A DNA stretch of 45,340 nt. Source: Shewanella sp. 10N.286.48.A6. Lineage in GTDB: Bacteria > Pseudomonadota > Gammaproteobacteria > Enterobacterales > Shewanellaceae. The position numbers and the translations under genes were made by a program. This document shows positions 8,795 to 16,548 of this stretch, in pieces (position 1 is the first letter of the stretch; each line of letters opens with the position of its first letter). Where the stretch lies: NCBI RefSeq assembly GCF_002873135.1, contig NZ_MCVI01000043.1, positions 1-45,340 on the forward strand, in the 5' to 3' direction. The notes beneath the pieces were generated by a model. That model worked only from the letters and a program-made list of their open reading frames with translations. It made no database searches and was not told where the DNA came from.

Positions 8795-8811
8795 TTGACG
8801 TTAACGTTAAC
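8795..8811. promoter_or_regulatory. Candidate LiuR operator before etfB
   Basis: The 17-mer TTGACGTTAACGTTAAC agrees at 13 of 17 positions with TTTACCTTTACGTAAAC, found on the minus strand just upstream of liuR (33932-33948). A shared near-palindrome before the MerR regulator gene and before the electron acceptor of its dehydrogenase is what a LiuR site should look like. It lies eight bases after the PsrA-like palindrome. Confidence 0.5.
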
Positions 8812-8891
8812 AGGCCGTAAAGTTGAGCCATATTACATTGGTTAAAACCAATGTGCCGTCCACATACATTGAAGGTGTAAAAGGAAATCCC

Positions 8892-9641
8892 ATGAAAGTA
8901 TTGGTGCCTGTAAAGCGCGTAGTCGATGCAAATGTGAAGGTCAGAGTAAACGCTGACAACACAAATGTTGATACTGCTAATTTGAAAATGGCGTTAAACC
9001 CATTCTGTGAAATTGCAGTTGAAGAAGCTGTAAGATTGAAAGAAGCAGGAAGTGTTACGGAAATTGTTGTGGTCACTATTGGAGCTAAAAATGCTCAAGA
9101 ACAATTACGTACCTCGATGGCGCTTGGTGCCGACCGTGCTATTCATGTCCTGACTGATGACGAGTTAGTGCCGTTATCGATTGCTAAAATTTTAAAAGCG
9201 GTTCAAGAAAAAGAACAAGCAGAATTAGTGATATTTGGTAAGCAATCTATTGATGGCGACAATAACCAAACCGGTCAAATGCTAGCTGCATTAACGAATA
9301 TGCCTCAAGCAACGTTTGCATCAGAGCTAACATTAACGGCAGACAGTGCAGAAGTAACCCGTGAGATTGACGGCGGCTTACAAACAATAAAAATGCCATT
9401 ACCAGCGGTGGTTACGGTTGATTTACGTTTAAATGAACCTCGTTACGCATCATTACCTAATATTATGAAAGCTAAGCGTAAGCCATTAGAGACACTTTCA
9501 ATTGATGATTTAGGCGTAAGCTTAAAAGCACATCAAACCATTATAAAAGTCACCCCTCCAGCTGAGCGTAAAGCTGGCATCATGGTGAATTCAGTGGCTG
9601 AATTAGTTGAAAAGTTAAAAAATGAAGCGAAGGTGATCTAA
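8892..9641 (+). CDS. etfB: Electron transfer flavoprotein, beta subunit
   Basis: The 249-residue beta subunit of ETF, which with EtfA carries electrons from acyl-CoA dehydrogenases (here LiuA and the 596-residue enzyme) to ETF-ubiquinone oxidoreductase. Begins [17 protein letters not shown], with the AMP-binding region around [17 protein letters not shown] and the ETF-beta signature segment near [20 protein letters not shown]. The start at 8892 is set by that N-terminus and by AGGA about eight bases upstream; an in-frame extension to 8823 has no support. etfA follows after two bases. Confidence 0.96.
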   Translation: MKVLVPVKRVVDANVKVRVNADNTNVDTANLKMALNPFCEIAVEEAVRLKEAGSVTEIVVVTIGAKNAQEQLRTSMALGADRAIHVLTDDELVPLSIAKILKAVQEKEQAELVIFGKQSIDGDNNQTGQMLAALTNMPQATFASELTLTADSAEVTREIDGGLQTIKMPLPAVVTVDLRLNEPRYASLPNIMKAKRKPLETLSIDDLGVSLKAHQTIIKVTPPAERKAGIMVNSVAELVEKLKNEAKVI

Positions 9642-9643
9642 TT

Positions 9644-10567
9644 ATGACTATTTTAGTATTAGCTGAACATGATAACGCAAGCTTAAAATTAGATACCGCT
9701 AAAGCAGTAAGCGCAGCGGTTGCCATTGGTGGTGATGTGCATGTGTTAGTTGCTGGTAGCGATTGCGCTGCAGCAGTTACCGCAGCGCAAGCATTAACAG
9801 GCGTAAGCAAGGTATTAGTTGCTGATAATGCTGTGTATCAAGCGCAACTAGCAGAAAACCTTTCACAGTTAGTGGTTAACCTTGCAGGTGATTACGAACA
9901 TATTATTTCTGCGGCTAGCAGTGTCGGTAAAGATACCCTGCCACGAGTCGCGGCGTTATTAGATGTGGCGCAAATTTCTGAAGTGATTGAAGTTGTAAGC
10001 CCAGATACCTTCGTGCGTCCTGTTTATGCCGGCTCGGCATTAGCGACAGTGCAAAGTTTAGATGCGGTTAAAGTGCTAACAGTACGAACCAGTGCTTTTG
10101 ATGCCGCAACCAATGACGGCAGTGCAGAAGCGGTTATGGTTGATTTTGTTGCCACAGCAGCGGCAGAATTTGTTTCGCAAACATTAACTGAATCAGAGCG
10201 TCCTGAGCTTGGCAGTGCTGGGGTGATTGTTTCCGGCGGCCGCGGTATGGGCAGTGGTGAGAACTTTGCTATTTTAGAAGCGCTTGCTGATAAATTAACT
10301 GCTGCTGTTGGTGCTTCGCGCGCAGCTGTTGATGCTGGCTTTGTACCGAATGATTTACAAGTAGGTCAAACTGGTAAAATTGTCGCACCTGATCTGTATA
10401 TTGCTGTAGGTATCTCAGGGGCTATTCAGCATCTTGCTGGTATGAAAGACTCTAAAGTCATTGTGGCAATCAACAAAGATCCTGAAGCGCCGATTTTCCA
10501 GGTTGCAGATTATGGTCTGGAAGCTGATTTGTTTGAAGCGATCCCTGAGCTAACTAATTTGCTATAG
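9644..10567 (+). CDS. etfA: Electron transfer flavoprotein, alpha subunit
   Basis: The 307-residue alpha subunit carrying the FAD site. The N-terminal domain (1-180) is the nucleotide-fold half; the C-terminal FAD domain shows [12 protein letters not shown] (about 199-210), [35 protein letters not shown] and [16 protein letters not shown], the standard signature. Translationally coupled to etfB with a two-base gap, ending in the terminator at 10690. Confidence 0.96.
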   Translation: MTILVLAEHDNASLKLDTAKAVSAAVAIGGDVHVLVAGSDCAAAVTAAQALTGVSKVLVADNAVYQAQLAENLSQLVVNLAGDYEHIISAASSVGKDTLPRVAALLDVAQISEVIEVVSPDTFVRPVYAGSALATVQSLDAVKVLTVRTSAFDAATNDGSAEAVMVDFVATAAAEFVSQTLTESERPELGSAGVIVSGGRGMGSGENFAILEALADKLTAAVGASRAAVDAGFVPNDLQVGQTGKIVAPDLYIAVGISGAIQHLAGMKDSKVIVAINKDPEAPIFQVADYGLEADLFEAIPELTNLL

Positions 10568-10616
10568 TCCTTAATTAGAGCCCTTAATTAGAGCCCTAAA
10601 TAAGAGTCCTAAATAA
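10567..10616. repeat. Short imperfect tandem repeat after etfA
   Basis: The motif (T/C)CCTTAATTAGAG-like recurs about four times in 50 bases, directly after the etfA stop codon. No hairpin is apparent. Probably slippage-derived. Confidence 0.5.
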
Positions 10617-10689
10617 TGCTCTTTATAATAGGATTATGGCTTACGCTAGTTTTTTAGTGAGTTAATATCCACTAATAAAAAACGGCACT

Positions 10690-10723
10690 AAAAGGCTTTT
10701 ACCGAGAGGTAAAAGCCTTTTTT
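10690..10723 (+). terminator. etfBA terminator
   Basis: Perfect stem AAAGGCTTTTACC / GGTAAAAGCCTTT with loop GAGA and a run of T. Confidence 0.9.
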
Positions 10724-10975
10724 AATGTTCCGTAGATAGTTGCTGCCAATTTATACTAATGCGTTGTTATTTGCGGTGCTGTTCTATCAGTGAGCAAAAA
10801 TTACCACTGCGTTAAATATGAACCCTTGCTAATAAAAGGTTACACTGGTGCTGCGTCAATGTGCGCGGTTTTAGTTGTGATGTTATATATCACAAGATAA
10901 TCAAGTTTTATCTGGCAATGATGCTACTGCTTATGTTTGTATGATGGGGTGTTGATATACAGAGCCTTTCTGTTG

Positions 10976-11200
10976 TTAGCATAAGTAGAGGTGCATTAAG
11001 TATCAGTACGGGTGAGTTGGGTGATGCCAATAACTTATTCGGAAAGGATTTAGTGCCGAAGTAAATGGATTCTATCAAAACCATTTATTGGGGCAGTTAC
11101 CGAAAGGGACTGCACTGTCATGGTAATTTCTATCCGAAAGGGTAGAAGAATATATATCGACAACGATATTGATATTACTGTGGAGTGCTACTGAAAAGAA
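10976..11200 (+). promoter_or_regulatory. Lysine riboswitch (L-box)
   Basis: Conserved L-box pieces appear in order: AGAGGTGC after the 5' side of P1 (AAGTAG, about 10983-10988), GCCGAAGT with a following hairpin arm, GGGGCAGTTACCGAAAGG, ACTGTCATGG, a GAAA-capped hairpin (TATCCGAAAGGGTA), and the 3' closing block GTGGAGTGCTACT at about 11180-11192, whose CTACT pairs with AGTAG of P1. No intrinsic terminator follows. Instead a hairpin (GTTTACGT / ACGTAAAC) and a CTCCA at 11243-11247, able to pair with TGGAG of the aptamer, lie before a weak ribosome-binding site. Control at translation initiation is therefore the likely mode, by inference. Confidence 0.85.
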
Positions 11201-11275
11201 TTTCGTTTACGTATTCAACGTAAACTTGCCTTATCAGTTATTCTCCATTCGTACTCAACGAAGAAATTATAAGAA

Positions 11276-12832
11276 ATGATGATAACAAGTTACGCCGATT
11301 CGGCTCTCTCGCTTTTGCCACCAGTAGTGGCTATTTTGCTCGCAGTATTAACTCGCCGAGTCTTACTTTCATTGGGCTTAGGTATTATCACCGGGGTGTT
11401 TTTACTCGGTGATTTTTCAGTTAGCGCTGCAGCCTCAAATTTACTGACTACCGTCACGGGTCTAGTTTGGGATGATGGCGCGCTCAATTCATGGAACCTA
11501 CAAATTTTAGGTTTCTTGGTGATTTTGGGCATGATCACGGCATTAATCACGGTAAGTGGTTCAGCTCGCGCCTTTGCTGATTGGGCTCATCAACGTATTC
11601 GCAATAAACGTGATGCCAAGTTGATGACTATCTTCCTTGGTGTTGTAGTGTTTATTGATGACTACTTTAACAGTATTGTGGTGGGATCTATTGCACGTCC
11701 AATCACCGACCGTTACCACATTTCACGGGCTAAATTAGCCTACTTATTGGATTCAACAGCGGCACCAATTTGTGTTATCTCGCCTGTTTCAAGCTGGGGG
11801 GCGTACATTATCGCCCTGATCGGCGGGATTTTAACGGCTCATGGCTTTGCTGATACAGGGCATTTAAGTGTGTTCCTGCAAATGATCCCAATGAACTTTT
11901 ATGCCATTTTTGCATTATTATTATTGGTGTGTGTGGCGTTATTTGGTTTAGATATTGGCCCAATGCGTAAGCATGAACAAAATGCCCAAAAGGGTGAGTT
12001 GTTCGACGAATCTAAAGGCTTACCACCAGGAGCCACAGCCGATTTACCAGAAGCGGAAACCGGTAAAATCATTGGCTTATTCTTACCTATATTAGTGTTA
12101 GTTGCGGCAACCTTCTATTTCATGGTGGCGTCAGGCGCTGATGCATTATCAGCTAATGATTTACCTTTTAGCATTTTAGGAGCATTTGAAAATACTGAAG
12201 TGAGCTCGTCACTATTTTACGGTTCACTGGTGGGGTTAGCGGTCACCTTAGTATTAACTGTGAAGCAAAAAATTGCTCTGCCTATGGTGTTCACTGGCAT
12301 CAAACTTGGCGCTAAATCAATGCTACCTGCCATTTATATTTTGTTATTTGCTTGGACGATTTCAACGGTTATTGGCAACCTTGAAACCGGTAAATACATG
12401 GCCAGTTTAGCCACAGGCAATATTCCATTTGCGATGCTACCTGCAGTATTATTTTTATTAGCAGGCCTAACCGCATTTGCAACCGGCACCAGCTGGGGTA
12501 CCTTCGGTATCATGTTGCCAATTGCAGCTGATATGGCGATGGGCAGTGATAGCACTATGATGTTACCTATGCTTGCAGCCGTGTTATCTGGTGCAGTATT
12601 TGGCGATCATTGTTCACCGATTTCAGATACCACTATCTTGTCGTCAACGGGGGCGAGTTGTCACCATATCGATCACGTAATGACGCAATTACCTTATGCG
12701 TTAATCGTGGCGGTCATTAGTATTATTGGCTACGGTGTATTAGGTTTTACCGCGTCAGTGGCCATGGGCTTGGTCACCTGTAGTGTGCTATTTGTATTAA
12801 GCGTTATTGGACTGAAGTTGATCACTAAATAG
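11276..12832 (+). CDS. NhaC-family antiporter, probable lysine transporter
   Basis: A 518-residue inner-membrane protein with about a dozen hydrophobic segments and the NhaC-family signature pieces: FIDDYFNSIVVGSIARPITDRY, STAAPICVISPVSSWGAYI, ATGTSWGTFGIMLPIA and GAVFGDHCSPISDTTILSSTGASCHHIDHV. NhaC proteins are Na+/H+ antiporters, but members behind lysine riboswitches have been predicted to be lysine transporters (the LysW type), and this gene sits directly behind such a riboswitch. Lysine uptake, switched off when lysine is plentiful, is the favoured inference. Start at the first of two adjacent ATGs (11276); the second (11279) is equally possible. Confidence 0.9.
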   Translation: MMITSYADSALSLLPPVVAILLAVLTRRVLLSLGLGIITGVFLLGDFSVSAAASNLLTTVTGLVWDDGALNSWNLQILGFLVILGMITALITVSGSARAFADWAHQRIRNKRDAKLMTIFLGVVVFIDDYFNSIVVGSIARPITDRYHISRAKLAYLLDSTAAPICVISPVSSWGAYIIALIGGILTAHGFADTGHLSVFLQMIPMNFYAIFALLLLVCVALFGLDIGPMRKHEQNAQKGELFDESKGLPPGATADLPEAETGKIIGLFLPILVLVAATFYFMVASGADALSANDLPFSILGAFENTEVSSSLFYGSLVGLAVTLVLTVKQKIALPMVFTGIKLGAKSMLPAIYILLFAWTISTVIGNLETGKYMASLATGNIPFAMLPAVLFLLAGLTAFATGTSWGTFGIMLPIAADMAMGSDSTMMLPMLAAVLSGAVFGDHCSPISDTTILSSTGASCHHIDHVMTQLPYALIVAVISIIGYGVLGFTASVAMGLVTCSVLFVLSVIGLKLITK

Positions 12833-12893
12833 CGTAAGCTAACTCGGTTTGATTTAAGCTTATCGCGAACTTTAGATATAGCTAGCTTGTATG

Positions 12894-12923
12894 AAAATGC
12901 CGCTCAGATGAGCGGCATTTTTT
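12894..12923 (+). terminator. Terminator of the NhaC-family gene
   Basis: Stem AAATGCCGCTCA / TGAGCGGCATTT, loop GA, T-run. An almost identical hairpin lies at 13178-13209. Confidence 0.9.
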
Positions 12924-13177
12924 ATGTTTTAAAATCAAGGCTGCATAATAAAGTGGTATATATAAGCTAAATATCTAAGTCGAATCACTAGAGTGAACCT
13001 CAAAGGTTTAAGCTCACATGTTTTGTTTATGCAGCAGTTATTGTTAGCGAAGAGAAGCAGCGATTAGCACTGTGAGTGAATGACTGTTTCTGCCAATGGT
13101 GAGTGCAAGGGTTAGCAATTATAGGGATTAACAGGTACTGCTAATCAGCGTACTCGGATCTAGGTGAAAATTGAGAT
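12924..13177. other. Spacer between two matching terminators
   Basis: About 250 bases between convergent genes with no credible open frame, repeat or regulatory motif. Confidence 0.5.
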
Positions 13178-13209
13178 AAAAAAATGCCGCTCAAATGAGC
13201 GGCATTTTT
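13178..13209 (-). terminator. Terminator of the M3 peptidase gene
   Basis: Same stem arms as at 12894 (ATGCCGCTCA / TGAGCGGCAT), loop of two bases, with an A-run on its left giving a U-tract on the minus strand. It can act in both directions. Confidence 0.85.
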
Positions 13210-13287
13210 AGGATTTAAGTTTAAGTGCTAAATAAAATTAGCTTTAACCAAACTTAAATGATGTTAAGCCACAAGGTTCTAATAGCG

Positions 13288-15429
13288 TTAGTTTAAACCA
13301 CGACGCTCAAGTAATGCATCAGTCGTCGGCTCTTGACCTCTGAAGGCTTTATACGCATCCATTGGTGGTACTGAGTTACCCACTTCACGAATGGTTTTGC
13401 GATACTTCATCCCAATTTCACGGTTTAGACCGCCTTGAGTTTGTACGTAAGCAAAGGCATCAGCTGCAAGGATTTCACTCCACATGTAAGCGTAATAACT
13501 TGCAGAGTAGCCGCCCGGGAAAGCGTGAGCAAAATAGCTTGAGCGGTAACGAGGTGGTACCGCTTTAATGTCAACACCGTGTTTTTTCAGGGCGCTTGCT
13601 TCAAAGCTCGCCACATCTTGTAATGGCACATCAGCAGCAAGTGAATGCCACTCTAAATCAACTAGTGCTGCCGCCATATACTCTAAGGTGTCAAACCCTT
13701 GATTAAAGCTGCGAGACTCAAGTAATTTTTCTAGTAGTGCCTCAGGAATGACTTCGCCTGTTTCATAGTGCTTAGCATAGTTAGCCAGCACTTTAGGGTG
13801 CGCTGCCCAGTCTTCTTCAAATGTCGATGGGAACTCTACAAAGTCACGTGATACTGAGGTGCCCGCAAGTGATGGGTAAGTAACTTTTGAGAACATACCG
13901 TGGGTACCATGGCCCATTTCATGGAACATGGTGGTGACTTCACTGTAGCTCACAAATGTTGGCTGACCTTCAGGGGCTTTCTTAATGTTCATCACATTAA
14001 CTACCACAGGCTTGTTGTTTAATAACTCAGACTGACCCACAAACGAGTTCATCCAAGCGCCGCCACGTTTACCTTCACGAGAAAAGTAATCAGCATAAAA
14101 GATAGCCATACTGCTGCCATCTTCATCAAACATTTCATACGCTTTTACATCAGGGTGATAAACAGGCAGATCAGGTCTTGGTGTTAAGGTCACGCCATAC
14201 AATTCTTTAAGAGTGAAAAACACGCCATCTTCCAGTACACGATTAAATTCAAAATAAGGCTTAATTGATGCCTCATCTAAATCAAATTTTTCTTTACGTA
14301 CACGCTCGGCATAATAAGCCCAATCCCATGGTTCAAGGGTAAAGTCGCCGCCCATTTTGGTGATCATTGCTTGTATGTCTGCGGCTTCTTTTTGGGTGTT
14401 TTCAACTACAGCAGGCACCATTGAGCCAAACATCTTATAAACCGCATCTGGGGTTTTGGCCATTTGTGGCGCTAAGCGGTAATCTGCCCAACTGTCATAA
14501 CCCAGTAATTGGGCTTTTTCGGCACGTAGTTGCGCTAAGCGAGCCACTAAAGAAGCGGTTTCATTGTCACCCGTTAAACCGCGGTTAGCAGATGCTTGCC
14601 ATACTTGTTGACGTAACTGACGGTTGTCTAGTTGGGCTAATACAGGCTGACGAGTGGTGTTGGTAATGCTAAGTAAGTATTTACCTTCATGGCCTGCTGC
14701 ACTGGCATCAATGGCTGCTGATTTAATGGCGGTTGCTGATAAACCCGCAAGCTCTGACTCATCCTCAACGACTACGGCGATTTCTTTACTTAAGCGCATT
14801 AGTCGCTGTGAGAATTCGTTAGTCAAGGTTGACTGCTCTTCATTCAATACACGAATTTGCTGTTTTTGCGCTTCTGTTAGTTTAGCGCCGGCTAGAACAA
14901 AACGTTGATGATAAACTTCAATTAAGCGTTTTGCTTCAGGGCTAATTTCTAAGCCTTCACGGCTGTTATAAATCTGTTCAATGCGGCTAAAAAGTGCAGC
15001 ATTTAAATTAATGTTGTCAGAATGGGCTGCCATTTTAGGCGCCATAATGCCCTGTATTTTACGTAGCTCAGGGTTACTTGTTGAACCGGTTAAATTATAA
15101 AAAACCTTCGATGTACGGCCTAATAGTTCACCGCTTTTTTCCATGGCAACAATGGTATTTTCAAAGGTTGCAGGCGCTGGATTGTTAGCAATAACCAAGA
15201 TTTGCTGGTAATGCTCATTGATACCTTGCTCAAGCGCAGGTAAGAAGTGCTCATTTTTTATGTCAGCAAAATTAGGGGTTTGATATTGCAAGCTGCTTGG
15301 AGCAAAAAAAGGATTATCTGCTTGTATCATAGTGACGTTTTCAGCTTGGGTTGTATCAGTATTTGAGATTGAGCATCCACCTACGACGATTGTGGCAGCA
15401 ATAGCTGCAGCAACAAGTGTTTTATGCAT
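13288..15429 (-). CDS. dcp: M3-family zinc peptidase (Dcp-like) lipoprotein
   Basis: A 713-residue metallopeptidase of the thimet oligopeptidase/peptidyl-dipeptidase family. The zinc motif FHEMGHGTHGMF lies near residue 500, followed downstream by the acidic zinc ligand region (FVEFPSTFEEDW) and the substrate-binding Tyr-rich segment AFPGGYSASYYAYMWSE. Unlike cytoplasmic E. coli Dcp (about 680 residues), it starts with a lipoprotein signal peptide, MHKTLVAAAIAATIVVGGC, whose Cys19 would be lipidated, so it works in the envelope on short peptides. The sequence shows no sorting signal strong enough to fix inner or outer membrane. AGGA lies about 12 bases before the ATG. Confidence 0.92.
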   Translation of the reverse strand: MHKTLVAAAIAATIVVGGCSISNTDTTQAENVTMIQADNPFFAPSSLQYQTPNFADIKNEHFLPALEQGINEHYQQILVIANNPAPATFENTIVAMEKSGELLGRTSKVFYNLTGSTSNPELRKIQGIMAPKMAAHSDNINLNAALFSRIEQIYNSREGLEISPEAKRLIEVYHQRFVLAGAKLTEAQKQQIRVLNEEQSTLTNEFSQRLMRLSKEIAVVVEDESELAGLSATAIKSAAIDASAAGHEGKYLLSITNTTRQPVLAQLDNRQLRQQVWQASANRGLTGDNETASLVARLAQLRAEKAQLLGYDSWADYRLAPQMAKTPDAVYKMFGSMVPAVVENTQKEAADIQAMITKMGGDFTLEPWDWAYYAERVRKEKFDLDEASIKPYFEFNRVLEDGVFFTLKELYGVTLTPRPDLPVYHPDVKAYEMFDEDGSSMAIFYADYFSREGKRGGAWMNSFVGQSELLNNKPVVVNVMNIKKAPEGQPTFVSYSEVTTMFHEMGHGTHGMFSKVTYPSLAGTSVSRDFVEFPSTFEEDWAAHPKVLANYAKHYETGEVIPEALLEKLLESRSFNQGFDTLEYMAAALVDLEWHSLAADVPLQDVASFEASALKKHGVDIKAVPPRYRSSYFAHAFPGGYSASYYAYMWSEILAADAFAYVQTQGGLNREIGMKYRKTIREVGNSVPPMDAYKAFRGQEPTTDALLERRGLN

Positions 15430-15733
15430 AGTGTTTAGACTTCCTATTATATTTTATTGTTCAAACAATCTATCAATTGTTTCTTAATCGTATCTGAAGT
15501 AATACAAAAAGCGTGAACTATGATGGCTTTTTTAACGTTAACTGTTTAATAAATGTGACATGTTAACTGGATTTAACATGTAATTACTGCTGCGAGAGGT
15601 GATTAGCTCAAAAGCGCAGCTGCACAGAGATGATTTTTTGTGATACCGACATGAGTTTATCTATTCTAACGCTTATTTCGCTGCTGAAAAAATGATAAAC
15701 TGCCACGGTAAATAACCATAAGGACACACCGTT
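15430..15733. other. Divergent M3 peptidase / tdk intergenic region
   Basis: 304 bases with divergent promoters expected. A palindromic TTAACGTTAA at about 15534-15543 recalls half of the LiuR-like site but lacks its flanks. No gene or terminator. Confidence 0.4.
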
Positions 15734-16312
15734 TTGGCGCAACTCTACTTCTACTATTCTGCAATGAATGCAGGTAAATCAACTTCGCTACTGCAATCAT
15801 CGTACAACTACCGTGAACGTGGAATGAATACCTTAGTCATGACAGCGTCAATTGATGATCGTTATGGTATTGGCAAAGTGGCTTCTCGTATTGGTATTGA
15901 AACCGAAGCCCATGTTTTTAGTGATGGTGATAACCTTGCTTATTTTATTGAAAAGCAACTTGCTGAACAAAAGTTGCACTGCATATTAATTGATGAGTCG
16001 CAATTTTTAAGTAAAGAGCAAGTTAAGCAGTTAACCCATGTGGTTGATAATTTTGATATTCCAGTGCTGTGCTATGGTTTAAAAACCGACTTTCAAGGTG
16101 AATTGTTTACCGGAAGCCAATACTTATTAGCCTGGGCTGATAAATTGGTAGAACTTAAAACTATTTGCCATTGCGGCCGTAAAGCCAACATGGTGTTAAG
16201 ACTGGATGGCAACGGTAAGCCTATGCGTGATGGTGAGCAAGTTGCCATTGGCGGTAACGAAAGTTACGAGTCGGTATGCCGTAAGCATTTTAGAGAATTT
16301 CTTTGGGACTAG
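15734..16312 (+). CDS. tdk: Thymidine kinase (type II)
   Basis: A 192-residue kinase that phosphorylates thymidine to dTMP with ATP in the salvage pathway. The P-loop SAMNAGKST is at residues 9-17; IDESQFL holds the catalytic Glu88; the zinc site uses CHCG near 145 and CRKHF near the end; and the lasso segment carries the thymidine-binding YES motif (NESYESV). The start is a TTG at 15734 with AAGGA nine bases upstream; no ATG lies before the P-loop that would leave the family N-terminus intact. Monocistronic, with its own terminator. Confidence 0.96.
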   Translation: MAQLYFYYSAMNAGKSTSLLQSSYNYRERGMNTLVMTASIDDRYGIGKVASRIGIETEAHVFSDGDNLAYFIEKQLAEQKLHCILIDESQFLSKEQVKQLTHVVDNFDIPVLCYGLKTDFQGELFTGSQYLLAWADKLVELKTICHCGRKANMVLRLDGNGKPMRDGEQVAIGGNESYESVCRKHFREFLWD

Positions 16313-16341
16313 TTCGTTGCAGTTAACGAGTTACTCTTAAA

Positions 16342-16380
16342 TAAAACAGCGCCTATATTGATTTATAGGCGCTGTTTTTG
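16342..16380 (+). terminator. tdk terminator
   Basis: Stem ACAGCGCCTATA / TATAGGCGCTGT with loop TTGATT and a T-run. Confidence 0.9.
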
Positions 16381-16417
16381 TTTGGACTTGTTTTTGGTAG
16401 TTACTTACAAAGCAGCG

Positions 16418-16510
16418 TTAAAAATCCGCCTCATCAAAATTAGCAATATGCGCTACTCGCTTCAATTTGCTTAGGTAAACTTCGAGCCTGGCTACCCCAG
16501 TAACTCAGAT
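16418..16510 (-). pseudogene. Broken duplicate of the acyl-CoA dehydrogenase 3' end
   Basis: On the minus strand this stretch repeats the last ~30 codons of the adjacent acyl-CoA dehydrogenase gene (offset 131 bases). It encodes SYWGSQARSLPKQIEASSA before a two-base deletion (GCGCGC to GCGC) shifts the frame. Base differences are scattered, so the duplication is not recent. It has no start of its own and is not expected to be translated. Confidence 0.85.
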
Positions 16511-16548
16511 ATTATTAGGGCGTAGTTTGAATGTATCGTTATCAGCGA

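Larger units (their letters stand above)
8439..8891. other. AT-rich divergent hns / etfB control region
   Basis: A gap of 453 bases. The half next to hns is very AT-rich with no clear element. The half next to etfB holds two palindromes (8775-8786 and 8795-8811) annotated separately. No open frame with a ribosome-binding site. Confidence 0.6.

Noticed and set aside
15534..15543. TTAACGTTAA as a third LiuR site before the M3 peptidase
   Set aside because: Only the inner ten bases agree; the outer TTGAC-type half-sites are missing and the gene has no link to leucine breakdown.
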